The notes under the pieces were generated by a model. It worked only from the letters and a program-made list of their open reading frames with translations, had not been told where the DNA came from and made no database searches. The position numbers and the translations under genes were made by a program. Shown one piece after another: positions 22,104 through 30,120 of a stretch of DNA of 40,890 nucleotides. The stretch's first letter is position 1, and every line of letters starts with the position of its first letter. The stretch spans positions 1 through 40,890 of the forward strand of contig SUVA01000009.1 in NCBI GenBank assembly GCA_015062245.1. The letters run 5' to 3'. The stretch is from Alphaproteobacteria bacterium. GTDB lineage: Bacteria > Pseudomonadota > Alphaproteobacteria > CAAHEQ01 > UBA3637.

Positions 22104-22171
22104 CTGTCATGCCCCATTTGATGGGGGATCCATTCCCACAACTGTCATGCCCTGCCTGATCGGGCATCCAT
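22104..22171. repeat. Two tandem palindromic intergenic repeats (REP-like)
   Basis: The copies at 22104-22133 and 22142-22171 share CTGTCATGCCC at the left and GATCCAT or GCATCCAT at the right. Each has an inverted core (GCCCCATTTGATGGGG; GCCCTGCCTGATCGGGC). They look like members of a dispersed palindromic family rather than a terminator, as no T tract follows directly. Confidence 0.65.
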
Positions 22172-22212
22172 AAAAATATATTCTTTATTCCCTCTTTAAA
22201 ATAAAATAATCC

Positions 22213-22241
22213 TTGCCTTTTGGGGCGTAAAATGCTACCCT
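22213..22241 (+). promoter_or_regulatory. Extended -10 promoter for glyA
   Basis: TTGCCT at 22213-22218, a 17-base spacer ending TGC, then TACCCT at 22236-22241, 37 bases before the glyA ATG. Confidence 0.55.
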
Positions 22242-22277
22242 TCAAACATATAAAAATATCAAATGAAAGGATTACCA

Positions 22278-23591
22278 ATGTATGCTCAATTGTCCGGAAT
22301 TATTGATTTAGTGGCTGATGTTGATGCCGATGTGGCTGCTTTGATTGCCGCCGAAAATTTACGCCAAAATGAAACGATTCCCTTGATACCGTCCGAAAAT
22401 ATCGTGTCCGATGCGGTGGCGGCCGCTTTGGCGTCTTGCTTTACCAACAAATATGCCGAAGGTTATCCCCACAAATGGAAAGACGGTGTGGCGCAAACCG
22501 CCAACGGCCGTTATTATCAAGGTCAGGCCAATACCAACCAATTGGAACGTTTGATTATGGAACGGGCTTTGAAATTATTCGTGGGTGATGATGCCGATAA
22601 ATATCACGCCAATGTTCAGGCTTTGTCGGGGGCACCGGCCAATTTGGCGGTGCTGTCGGCCTTTTTAAATCCGGGCGATACCTTTATGGGCTTGGCTTTG
22701 GATAACGGCGGGCATTTAACGCACGGACATAAGGTCAATATCACGGGTAAGTTTTTTAATGCCGTGCAATATGGCTTGAATGATGAAGGTTTGTTGGATT
22801 ATGACCAAATTGAAAAGTTGGCCATGGAACATAAACCTAAAATCATTATTTGTGGGGCAACGGCTTATCCTTTGACCATTGATTTCAAACGTTTTGGTGA
22901 AATTGCCCAAAAATGTGGCGCTTTGTTGTTGGCCGATATGTCGCATATTGCCGGTTTGATTGCGGGTGGGGCGCACGAATCGTGTTTTCCCTATGCCGAT
23001 ATTATGACCACCACAACACATAAAACTTTGCGTGGGCCACGGGCGGGGCTGATAATTTGTAAAAAAGAATTGGGCGAAAAAATTGATAAAGCCTTATTCC
23101 CCGGATTACAAGGTGGTCCGCATATGAATACAATGGCGGCTTTGGCTGTGTCGTTAAAGGAAGCCTTGGATCCGGCCTTTAAAGATTATGCCCATCAGGT
23201 GGTGGTGAACGCCAAAGCTTTGGCCGAAGATTTAAAATCAGCGGGCTTTAAATTGATTGGCAACGGTACACAAAACCATTTGATTTTAATGGATGTGATT
23301 CACAGCGATGATGCCGTTAAAGTGGATGATGCCGGTTTGTTTGCCGAACAATTGGAAAAGGCGGGTTTGGTGGCCAATAAAAACACTGTGCCGGGGGATT
23401 TAAAACCTTGGTTGCCTTCGGGGATTCGTTTGGGAACGCCGGCCGTAACCACTTTGGGAATGCGTGAAAATGAAATGCATCAAATTGCGGGCTTTATCAT
23501 TCGTGTGGCTTCGGCCAAAGGTGATGAAGTAAAACTGAACGCCATTGCCGAGGAAGTCAAGGCATTTTTGCGCCCCTTTACAAAAGGCTGA
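22278..23591 (+). CDS. glyA: Serine hydroxymethyltransferase, divergent form
   Basis: This PLP enzyme converts serine and tetrahydrofolate to glycine and 5,10-methylene-THF. The 437 residues include the PLP lysine in TTTTHKTLRGPR (K249), DMSHIAG (220-226) and the substrate loop NKYAEGYP (58-65). In the common bacterial form YAEGYP is followed almost directly by RYYGG. Here about a dozen extra residues (HKWKDGVAQTANG) precede RYYQGQ. The region SGAPANLAVLSAFLNPGDTFMGLALDNGGHLTHG also differs from typical proteobacterial GlyA, so horizontal acquisition is possible. AAAGGA precedes the ATG at 22278. Confidence 0.93.
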   Translation: MYAQLSGIIDLVADVDADVAALIAAENLRQNETIPLIPSENIVSDAVAAALASCFTNKYAEGYPHKWKDGVAQTANGRYYQGQANTNQLERLIMERALKLFVGDDADKYHANVQALSGAPANLAVLSAFLNPGDTFMGLALDNGGHLTHGHKVNITGKFFNAVQYGLNDEGLLDYDQIEKLAMEHKPKIIICGATAYPLTIDFKRFGEIAQKCGALLLADMSHIAGLIAGGAHESCFPYADIMTTTTHKTLRGPRAGLIICKKELGEKIDKALFPGLQGGPHMNTMAALAVSLKEALDPAFKDYAHQVVVNAKALAEDLKSAGFKLIGNGTQNHLILMDVIHSDDAVKVDDAGLFAEQLEKAGLVANKNTVPGDLKPWLPSGIRLGTPAVTTLGMRENEMHQIAGFIIRVASAKGDEVKLNAIAEEVKAFLRPFTKG

Positions 23592-23617
23592 TTTTTGGTG
23601 TTGAATTATTTAAGACC

Positions 23618-23646
23618 TTGACAAGAATGGCTTGTTTTGGTAAAAT
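23618..23646 (+). promoter_or_regulatory. Strong sigma-70-type promoter for the paralogue pair and cysS
   Basis: A consensus TTGACA (23618-23623) and TAAAAT (23641-23646) are 17 bases apart, 27 bases before the next start codon. Confidence 0.75.
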
Positions 23647-23672
23647 AATGTGTGAAAAAGCGAGGTTTGAAA

Positions 23673-24098
23673 ATGCCCTTGGATATTGTTCAAAGCGTGC
23701 AAAAAACACTTCAAAAATATGATTGGGACAGTTCTTTGTTCCACCCTGAATTAGCGGGGCATGTGCGCTATTTGAAAAATGATAAATCGTCTAAAATTTG
23801 GCAAAGCTATTGCGGTGATTGTCGAGGGGTGGCCATGGAAACGGATAAAGAAAGATTGGCATTGGGACAGGCGGTGTATTATGTTGATGGAAAACCAGTG
23901 CTGTCTTATTCCATTGTGTCTGTGCCAACGGATAAAGAAGGGGGATTTAATTATCGGGCGGTTGTTATCGGGGATAAAAAACAAACTTATGGAAGAGAAT
24001 CTTATGTGCATCGTTTTATACATAAGCATCCGGAATTTCCTGTGGTATTAAGCCAAGCTGTTAAAAATGTGAATTTACAAAAAAATCAAGGACGCTAA
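23673..24098 (+). CDS. Hypothetical protein, first of a tandem paralogue pair
   Basis: This 141-residue soluble protein is not recognised. Its N-terminal motif VQKTLQKYDWDSS recurs as VQKTLDKYQWDNP in the next gene, so the two derive from a duplication. It has no signal peptide or membrane segment. Basic and aromatic residues alternate in the middle. The start at 23673 follows a CGAGG ribosome site and a strong promoter. The stop codon is adjacent to the next ATG, implying tight cotranslation. Confidence 0.65.
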   Translation: MPLDIVQSVQKTLQKYDWDSSLFHPELAGHVRYLKNDKSSKIWQSYCGDCRGVAMETDKERLALGQAVYYVDGKPVLSYSIVSVPTDKEGGFNYRAVVIGDKKQTYGRESYVHRFIHKHPEFPVVLSQAVKNVNLQKNQGR

Positions 24099-24605
24099 AT
24101 GCAAATAGATACAAAAAAAACAGTTCAAAAAACGTTGGATAAATATCAATGGGATAATCCGGTTGGTTGGAAAAGGGATTCTTTGGGTGAATTTTCACGG
24201 GAAGTTTATAAAAAAAATAATCTGACAATTCGTCAAAAAATGAATGACGGATATCAAACGGTTTGCTTTGAAATGCCTGATTTTACGATGTATGTTTCAT
24301 CCGGTATGCATTCGGATTTAATGACAATGGGAAATAATAAAAAAGTGCGCTATTATTCTTTGGATGTTGAAACGACTTTGAGTGAAAGAAAACTTTATCA
24401 TTCAATGCAGGATGAATCCGGTTATAAAAGTATCAAAGGAGAACGTCAATTTATTTTGAACTTTTTGGAAAAAGTCCCTGACGCATATTTTGTGTTGGAT
24501 AAAGATGAAAACGCATCGCATGTATCTTATTGTTATATGCGCCCGATAAATAATGTTGTAAAACACAGAAAGCCCCTGTGTCGTATGGGAAAGGAAAGAA
24601 CATGA
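24099..24605 (+). CDS. Hypothetical protein, second of a tandem paralogue pair
   Basis: This 168-residue soluble protein shares the N-terminal VQKTL-x-KY-x-WD motif with the preceding gene and diverges afterwards (FEMPDFTMYVSSGMHSDLM, RQFILNFLEKVPDAYFVLDKDENASHVSYCYMRP). It starts immediately after the previous stop. Its last 4 bases overlap the cysS start (ATGA), and the cysS ribosome site AAAGGAAAG lies within its end. The pair probably belongs to the cysS transcript. No function can be assigned. Confidence 0.65.
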   Translation: MQIDTKKTVQKTLDKYQWDNPVGWKRDSLGEFSREVYKKNNLTIRQKMNDGYQTVCFEMPDFTMYVSSGMHSDLMTMGNNKKVRYYSLDVETTLSERKLYHSMQDESGYKSIKGERQFILNFLEKVPDAYFVLDKDENASHVSYCYMRPINNVVKHRKPLCRMGKERT

Positions 24606-25996
24606 AACTTTATAACACCATCAATCGCCGTGTGGAAGAATTTGTACCGTTAAAACAAGGGGTGGCCACAATGTATTGTTGTGGTCCGACCGTGTACAGC
24701 TATCCGCATATCGGCAATTTAAGAACTTATTTGAATGAAGATTTTTTGCGCCGTACTTTGATGCGTGCCGGCTATGATGTGCAACATGTGATGAATATCA
24801 CGGATGTAGGGCATTTAACGTCGGATGAAGATACCGGTGAAGATAAAATGTTAAAGGCCGCTGAACAGGAAAAAATGGATGTGTTGGCTTTGGCCCGCAA
24901 ATATGAAGATTCATTTTTTTATCAAAGTCAGGCTTTAAATATTTTGCGTCCGACAAAGGTGTGCCGTGCCACCGAACATGTTCAGGACATGATTGAATTT
25001 GTTCAAAAATTACAGGAAAAAGGTTTGGCCTATGTATCGGGCGGTAATGTTTATTTTGATACTGTTCAATTTGGCCATTACGGTGAATTATCGCATAAAG
25101 ACATTGATGGTTTGCAACACGGTGCCCGTGTGGAAGAAGACGCCAATAAACGTAATCCGACCGATTTTGTTTTGTGGTTCACTTCATCCAAGTTTGAAAA
25201 TCAAATTTTACAATGGGATTCCCCTTGGGGACGTGGTTATCCCGGTTGGCACATTGAATGTTCGGTGATGTCTTCCAAATATTTGGGTGAATACATTGAT
25301 ATTCATTGTGGTGGTGTGGATCATGTGGCGGTTCACCACGAAAATGAACGGGCTCAATCCGAAGGTTGCTTTGGTCATAAATGGGTCAATTATTGGGTTC
25401 ACAATGAATTTTTGCAATTAAAGGATATTAAAATGTCCAAATCTTTGGGCAATATTCTGACGGTGGATTCATTAAAGGAAAAAGGCTATCATCCTTTGGC
25501 TTATCGTTATTTGGCGATGACGGCCCATTATCGTTCTTTGTTGCAATTTACATTTGATGCTTTGGATGCGGCCCAAAAATCATTTGATAATTTGACCGCC
25601 CGTGTGGTTGAAATCAAAAAAGATTTATCCGGCGTGGTGGATGAAGAGGCCAAAAAACGCCTGTTGGAAAAATTTGATAAAGCCATCTTTAATGATGTGG
25701 CTATGCCTCAGGCCTTGGCGGTGATGTGGGAAGTTGTAAAAGACGGCTCATTAAATTCGGCCACCAAATGGGCGATTTTATCCGAAATGGATTCTGTTTT
25801 GGGCTTTTCGATGGACGAAATGCAGGAAAAATCATATGAGATTGATTCTGAATTACAGGCTTTGTTGGATGAACGCAAAAAAGCCCGCCAAGAAAAAAAT
25901 TGGGCTAAATCTGATGAAATTCGTGATACATTAAAGGCCAAAGGCTGGGCGGTCAAAGATTTGCCCGACGGAACGGCTCAATTGATAAAGGTGTAA
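24602..25996 (+). CDS. cysS: Cysteinyl-tRNA synthetase
   Basis: This class I aminoacyl-tRNA synthetase charges tRNA-Cys. The 464 residues match the family. The HIGH-type motif is PHIGN at 35-39, the KMSKS motif is at 277-281, and the zinc site uses the N-terminal CCGPTVY Cys, the Cys in GWHIECSVM and the His-rich GGVDHVAVHHENE. The start at 24602 gives the canonical MKLYNT opening. It is translationally coupled to the upstream paralogue pair, and a 66-residue ORF follows 1 base after its stop. Confidence 0.98.
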   Translation: MKLYNTINRRVEEFVPLKQGVATMYCCGPTVYSYPHIGNLRTYLNEDFLRRTLMRAGYDVQHVMNITDVGHLTSDEDTGEDKMLKAAEQEKMDVLALARKYEDSFFYQSQALNILRPTKVCRATEHVQDMIEFVQKLQEKGLAYVSGGNVYFDTVQFGHYGELSHKDIDGLQHGARVEEDANKRNPTDFVLWFTSSKFENQILQWDSPWGRGYPGWHIECSVMSSKYLGEYIDIHCGGVDHVAVHHENERAQSEGCFGHKWVNYWVHNEFLQLKDIKMSKSLGNILTVDSLKEKGYHPLAYRYLAMTAHYRSLLQFTFDALDAAQKSFDNLTARVVEIKKDLSGVVDEEAKKRLLEKFDKAIFNDVAMPQALAVMWEVVKDGSLNSATKWAILSEMDSVLGFSMDEMQEKSYEIDSELQALLDERKKARQEKNWAKSDEIRDTLKAKGWAVKDLPDGTAQLIKV

Positions 25997-25997
25997 T

Positions 25998-26198
25998 ATG
26001 ATTGATGCAAAGACATTAAAGGTTTTGGATGAAGCTTTGGATATTGCTTTGGCTGATTTGGTTGAAGAAAATGCCATGGATAAAACATCGCCGTATGTTC
26101 AAAAGTTTGTTAAGGCGCAAAAAGTTGTTCGCCGGGAAATTGAACAAAGTGCAAAAATCAAATCCGTCTGTTTTAAGCGCTTGAATCAACGTTCTTAG
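25998..26198 (+). CDS. Small helical protein downstream of cysS
   Basis: The 66-residue product is predicted to be all-helical and charged (LKVLDEALDIALADLVEE...). It starts 1 base after the cysS stop with an AAAGGTG ribosome site, so it is likely cotranslated. It is not recognised. Its 3' end overlaps the convergent transporter gene by 26 bases, which is unusual but tolerable. Confidence 0.55.
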   Translation: MIDAKTLKVLDEALDIALADLVEENAMDKTSPYVQKFVKAQKVVRREIEQSAKIKSVCFKRLNQRS

Positions 26199-27078
26199 TT
26201 TTCCAATTACTTAAAACGATACCGGCCATAATAATGAAAGCGCCGATGAGTTGTAAAAAGGATATTTTTTCATCCAAAAGTATCCAACTTTCCAATGTGG
26301 AAAAAACAGGCATTAAATAATAGGTTAAGCCAACTTTAAAAATATCACTTTTTTCCAAAGCTCTGTTCCAACATAAATATGCCAAAGTTGAACTGAATAT
26401 ACCTAAAAACAGTAAAATCAAAACGACTTTTAATGTCAAGTTGGTATGAAATGAAAGTGGGTTTGAAAAACAATCCCAAACAAACATTGGCACGCAAAAT
26501 ACTGTCCCCCAAAACAGGCATAAACTTAAAAAAGAAAATTGATGTAATTCTTTTGGTTTTTGGGATGCTAAAAAACTGTAAAATCCAAAAGTGACGGCCG
26601 TTCCCAACATCCATAAATCACCAATACGCCAACCGATATCGCCCAGCTTATCGCTTCTGGCAAACAGGACGACCCACAATACGCCAACCAAAGTACATGA
26701 TAGGCCCATAAATTGAATGCGATTTAATCTTTGATTTTTTATCAACCATGCCCAAAACAACAAAAACAAAGGCCCTGTGGCCCCGATTAAAGATAAAGTA
26801 ATCGGCCGAACGGTTTGCCCCGCATAATAAACGCAGGTGTTGCTGATGGTAATCCCCCAAAAAGCCGACCATAAAATCAGGCTTTTGTTTTTCAAAATTT
26901 CCTGACGATTGTGTATGATATATTTTATGGTAAAGGGCAAGATTAAAATAGTGGCGATAATCCATCGGAAAAACGATATCTGCCAAGGTGTCAAAGCGTT
27001 CACCAATACATCAGCAATGATGACGTTAAAGCTCCAAAAAAAGACAGCCAATACAGCCAAGAAATAATAAAAATTCAT
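26173..27078 (-). CDS. EamA/DMT-family membrane transporter
   Basis: The 301-residue protein has about ten hydrophobic helices arranged as two EamA repeats. Examples are FYYFLAVLAVFFWSFNVIIADVLV and LTLSLIGATGPLFLLFWAWLI in the first half, and LTYYLMPVFSTLESWILLDE followed by LIGAFIIMAGIVLSNW at the end, the last a classic EamA signature. It is a drug/metabolite-type exporter of the inner membrane with unknown substrate. GGGGGA precedes the ATG. Confidence 0.88.
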   Translation of the reverse strand: MNFYYFLAVLAVFFWSFNVIIADVLVNALTPWQISFFRWIIATILILPFTIKYIIHNRQEILKNKSLILWSAFWGITISNTCVYYAGQTVRPITLSLIGATGPLFLLFWAWLIKNQRLNRIQFMGLSCTLVGVLWVVLFARSDKLGDIGWRIGDLWMLGTAVTFGFYSFLASQKPKELHQFSFLSLCLFWGTVFCVPMFVWDCFSNPLSFHTNLTLKVVLILLFLGIFSSTLAYLCWNRALEKSDIFKVGLTYYLMPVFSTLESWILLDEKISFLQLIGAFIIMAGIVLSNWKTKNVDSSA

Positions 27079-27185
27079 TTTTCCCCCGTTAAGATTTAAT
27101 GTTTGTTTCGTGTTTATTCAATAATTAAAATTAAACATTCAAGAGGTTTGTTTTGATATTGTTGTCAGTTGTTTTCAAAAAAACA

Positions 27186-27214
27186 TTGACTTTTGGGGAT
27201 GTTTCGGCTATAAT
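27186..27214 (+). promoter_or_regulatory. Promoter for tRNA-Lys
   Basis: TTGACT at 27186-27191 and a perfect TATAAT at 27209-27214 have 17-base spacing; the mature tRNA begins 11 bases later. Confidence 0.8.
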
Positions 27215-27224
27215 TTATTTTGTG

Positions 27225-27300
<76 letters not shown>

Positions 27301-27306
27301 TTGATA

Positions 27307-27340
27307 AAATCGGAAGGTTATACTTTCGGTTTTTATTTTT
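27307..27340 (+). terminator. Rho-independent terminator of tRNA-Lys
   Basis: AAATCGGAAG pairs with CTTTCGGTTT across a 6-base loop (two G-U pairs), followed by TTATTTTTAT. Its presence shows the prophage did not disrupt the tRNA transcription unit. Confidence 0.7.
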
Positions 27341-27615
27341 ATCTGAATAGCGGCTTCAGCCCGCAAAATCTGCACTGGTTTTGTTTTTTATATGTGACCT
27401 AAAAAGTGTGACACATTTTACTGCACTAGGGTTATTTTTACTCAAAATCCCCCAAATGTATACATTCCGGTTGTGACACGATTTTTTTAGGTCACAATCC
27501 CATCTCCCTTTTGTTTTCAATGTTTATAATTTTTATAAGACTTCAACTTTTCGATGTAGCTTTTCCACAGGATACACATCATCGAACTAAAATATTTTCA
27601 AATTTTTTTCATTTT
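27341..27615. promoter_or_regulatory. Non-coding prophage left end with inverted repeats
   Basis: No supported gene lies between the tRNA terminator and the ORF at 27665. A 13-bp inverted repeat (TGTGACCTAAAAA at 27393-27405, complement at 27484-27496) spans 104 bases. The right arm lies within a tighter palindrome, TTGTGAC-N13-GTCACAA (27471-27497). CTGCACT occurs twice (27370 and 27421). This region probably contains the attachment junction of the serine recombinase and/or operator sites. Confidence 0.5.
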
Positions 27616-27649
27616 TGAGAACGATTTTTTGATTTGTGGGCTTGTTCTG
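27616..27649 (+). repeat. 34-bp direct repeat, copy 1
   Basis: It matches 30613-30646 at 32 of 34 positions and lies 16 bases upstream of the 27665 ORF. The common core begins GAGAACGATTTTTTGATTTG. It may be a phage-specific promoter/operator or a duplication border. Confidence 0.75.
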
Positions 27650-27664
27650 TTTAGGAGGTTGAAA

Positions 27665-27817
27665 ATGACCGAAATAGAAAAGTTCGTTAAATTGATTCTG
27701 CCATATTTTGTTGCTTTTATGAAAGAGCAAGAAAGTGAAAAAATTATGCAGAAAGGACTGGATAAATCTAAAAATCCAAGCATTCATTGTGACCAGAAAG
27801 GAACTAACAATGATTGA
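27665..27817 (+). CDS. Small prophage protein preceding the integration genes
   Basis: This 50-residue ORF has a consensus AGGAGG ribosome site 7 bases upstream of its ATG. An amphipathic N-terminus (EIEKFVKLILPYFVAFMK) is followed by a hydrophilic tail. It is not recognised. Its stop overlaps the next start (ATGATTGA), so it is the first gene of a three-gene coupled integration module. Confidence 0.6.
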   Translation: MTEIEKFVKLILPYFVAFMKEQESEKIMQKGLDKSKNPSIHCDQKGTNND

Positions 27818-28220
27818 AGATGATTTAAAAAATCTTGCTGAAATGACATTACCTGAAGCCAAAAACTTATTCAGGGATTACTTCAACTGTAATCCACCTA
27901 AAAGGTCAAGGAGCTTTTACAATTATGTTATTGGGTACCGGATGCAAGAATTGGCCTTTGGAGGATTGTCCATGGACACTAAAAAATTACTCCTCAGTTT
28001 TGACACAAAAGCTCAATCAACGAAAAAGAAATTGCTGGCCCCTGCTGGTACCTCTATCATCAAAAACTATAAAGGGAAAGATTACGAAATTCGTATTTTG
28101 GAACATGGTTTTTGCTTTGACGGAAGACATTATAAAAGTTTGTCGGGAATTGCCAAAAAAATTACAGGAATGAGAATTTCTGGAAAAGTGTTTTTTGGAT
28201 TTACTGAAAGGAAAAGATGA
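27810..28220 (+). CDS. DUF2924 domain protein, partner of the serine recombinase
   Basis: The 136-residue protein shows the DUF2924 pattern: SFYNYVIGYRMQELAFGGLS, then an AGTSIIKNYKGKDYEIRILEHGF stretch, then YKSLSGIAKKITGMRISGKVFFGF. The family is regularly found beside large serine recombinases in alphaproteobacterial mobile elements; its function is unknown, a role as recombination accessory or directionality factor being plausible. The start at 27810 (AAGGA upstream) is chosen over 27735, which lies inside the previous gene. It overlaps the recombinase start by 4 bases. Confidence 0.85.
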   Translation: MIEDDLKNLAEMTLPEAKNLFRDYFNCNPPKRSRSFYNYVIGYRMQELAFGGLSMDTKKLLLSFDTKAQSTKKKLLAPAGTSIIKNYKGKDYEIRILEHGFCFDGRHYKSLSGIAKKITGMRISGKVFFGFTERKR

Positions 28221-29917
28221 TGGAAGAACAGAAGAAAGTTAGATGTGCAATCTATACCCGAAAATCAACAGAGGAAGGTTTAGATAAAGAATATAATACG
28301 TTGGAAGCTCAGCGGGATGCCGGATTGAGTTATATTAAAAGTCAATCTTATCAAGGATGGGTTGCGCTGGAAGAGCGATACGATGATGGGGGATATTCCG
28401 GAGGGAACATAGACCGTCCCGCTTTGCAACGTCTTTTGGAAGATGTAAAGCAGGACAAAATTGATATGATCGTCGTTTATAAAATTGACCGTCTGACACG
28501 TTCCTTGATAGATTTTTCAAAACTAATTGAAGTCTTGGATGCCCACAAATGTTCCTTTGTATCTGTTACGCAAAATTTTAATACCTGTGATTCAATGGGA
28601 CGCCTGACTCTTAACATTCTTCTTTCTTTTGCTCAATTTGAAAGGGAATTGGATGCTGAACGTATTCGGGATAAAGTAGCAGCCTCTAAAAAACGGGGAA
28701 TGTGGATGGGGGGAGTTGTTCCCCTTGGGTACGATGTTGTGGATAAAAGGTTAGTTATCAACAAGAAGGAGGCTAAATTGATTAAACTGATTTTTGATAA
28801 ATACTGTGAATTAAAATCCGAGCGAACTGTAACTCGATTTTTAAATCAAAATGGATACAAAAATAAACCGAGATTACAACGTGCCAAGGGGGTGGTTGAA
28901 GCAAAACAGTTTAGTCATTTGGGAGTTAACTTCATCTTGAGTAACACGATTTATTTAGGAAAAGTAAGACATAACGGTGTTCTTTATCCGGGGCTTCATG
29001 AAGCAATTATTTCTGAGGAACAATGGAATAAGGTTCAGATAATTAAAAAACATAATTCAGAACATCGTTTTCAACTTGGTCCAGAACGAAAATCACGATT
29101 ATTACAGGGTCTGATTGAGTGTGGCTGTTGTCACTGTGCAATGATGCCAACTCATACCACTAAAAACAAAAAAAGGTATGAATACTATGTTTCATGGCGT
29201 GCGGCTAAGGAAGGGTATAATTTATGTGAGTTAGGTAATATTCCAGCAGGAGAACTTGAGAAATTTGTTTTAACCAAAGTTCAGGACATTTTGAAATCAC
29301 CTAAAATTATAGATGAGTTAGCTCGACAACTAAAGAATACTATGCCTGAAGTAGGTGTAACAGAGATTTTTAACCATCTGAAAAATCCTTCGTTATTTTT
29401 TGATAAGCTTCCATTGAAGGTGATAAGAGAAATTTTAGAAATGACGATTTCGAGAATTATACTCCATAAAGATTGCATCATTATCCGCTTATTTCCTTTT
29501 GGAAGAGAAGCATTAAAATTTACCCGTAACAGAGAATTTAGAGTTTGTGAATCAAACAATGATATGGTGGAACTGGTTTACAATATTTCGTTTGCTAAGA
29601 AAAGAGGACGGTTAACAATTTTGCCGCCAAAAGATGAAGAACCAATTGTAGATGACACTCTGTTTCAAGCATTAGGTAAAGCGCATGTATGGCAAAGTAA
29701 AATAGATGCAGGCTCCTCATTTACAGCTCTTTCAAAAAAAGAGGGATTGGATCGAAGCTATATGGCCCGTGTTATGAGTTTAACACGACTAGCACCTGAT
29801 ATTATTGAAGCGATTATTGCAGGTAGACAACCTCTATCGCTCAAAATTTCAGACCTTATAAAAGATCCCATTCCTGTTTCTTGGGTTGAACAACGAAAAA
29901 AATATGGATTTATTTAA
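28217..29917 (+). CDS. Large serine recombinase (phage integrase)
   Basis: The 566-residue enzyme integrates and excises the element by 2-bp staggered cuts through a Ser-DNA intermediate. The catalytic N-terminal domain has YTRKSTEEG (nucleophile S17), DDGGYSGGNIDRPALQRLL, VVYKIDRLTRS and FERELDAERIRDKVAASKKRG. The recombinase domain spans about 175-280. A zinc ribbon begins LIECGCCHCAMM near 302. The last ~80 residues include a helix-turn-helix-like end (FTALSKKEGLDRSYMARVMSLTRLAPDIIEAI) typical of the alphaproteobacterial group. It is coupled to the DUF2924 gene by an ATGA overlap. Confidence 0.95.
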   Translation: MMEEQKKVRCAIYTRKSTEEGLDKEYNTLEAQRDAGLSYIKSQSYQGWVALEERYDDGGYSGGNIDRPALQRLLEDVKQDKIDMIVVYKIDRLTRSLIDFSKLIEVLDAHKCSFVSVTQNFNTCDSMGRLTLNILLSFAQFERELDAERIRDKVAASKKRGMWMGGVVPLGYDVVDKRLVINKKEAKLIKLIFDKYCELKSERTVTRFLNQNGYKNKPRLQRAKGVVEAKQFSHLGVNFILSNTIYLGKVRHNGVLYPGLHEAIISEEQWNKVQIIKKHNSEHRFQLGPERKSRLLQGLIECGCCHCAMMPTHTTKNKKRYEYYVSWRAAKEGYNLCELGNIPAGELEKFVLTKVQDILKSPKIIDELARQLKNTMPEVGVTEIFNHLKNPSLFFDKLPLKVIREILEMTISRIILHKDCIIIRLFPFGREALKFTRNREFRVCESNNDMVELVYNISFAKKRGRLTILPPKDEEPIVDDTLFQALGKAHVWQSKIDAGSSFTALSKKEGLDRSYMARVMSLTRLAPDIIEAIIAGRQPLSLKISDLIKDPIPVSWVEQRKKYGFI

Positions 29918-29994
29918 AAGCGAATCGGGCTATTTTTATTTTAAATTTTCAAGAAACTTTTTTTAAAAAATATACCAGTTTATTTATATAGGAT

Positions 29995-30119
29995 TATCAT
30001 TATATATATCATTGACATATAATGATATTTCTTTGTATCCAAAAGTCAATATTTGATTGTAAATGCATACTTTTGGATGAGAAAATATAGACCTGTTCAA
30101 CTTAAATGAAAGGTCTATA
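29995..30119 (+). promoter_or_regulatory. Three successive inverted repeats upstream of the sigma-like gene
   Basis: IR1 is TATCATTATAT / ATATAATGATA (29995-30005, 30017-30027). IR2 is CCAAAAGT / ACTTTTGG (30039-30046, 30069-30076). IR3 is TATAGACCT / AGGTCTATA (30086-30094, 30111-30119). IR3 ends 1 base before the ATG, and its right arm includes the AAGG ribosome site, so the hairpin would block initiation. A TTGACA (30012-30017) lies in the loop of IR1, but no good -10 follows at 17 bases. Confidence 0.6.
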
Positions 30120-30120
30120 A

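Noticed and set aside
21850-22278. 142-residue minus-strand ORF over the end of the PilV-like gene and glyA leader
   Set aside because: It reads through the palindromic repeats (giving WMPDQAGHD-type text often seen when REP elements are translated) and the antisense of the PilV-like gene. It has no ribosome site or recognisable domain.
29995-30027. Consensus promoter using TTGACA at 30012
   Set aside because: No acceptable -10 lies 16-18 bases downstream; the TTGACA is inside the loop of an inverted repeat and may be chance in A/T-rich sequence.
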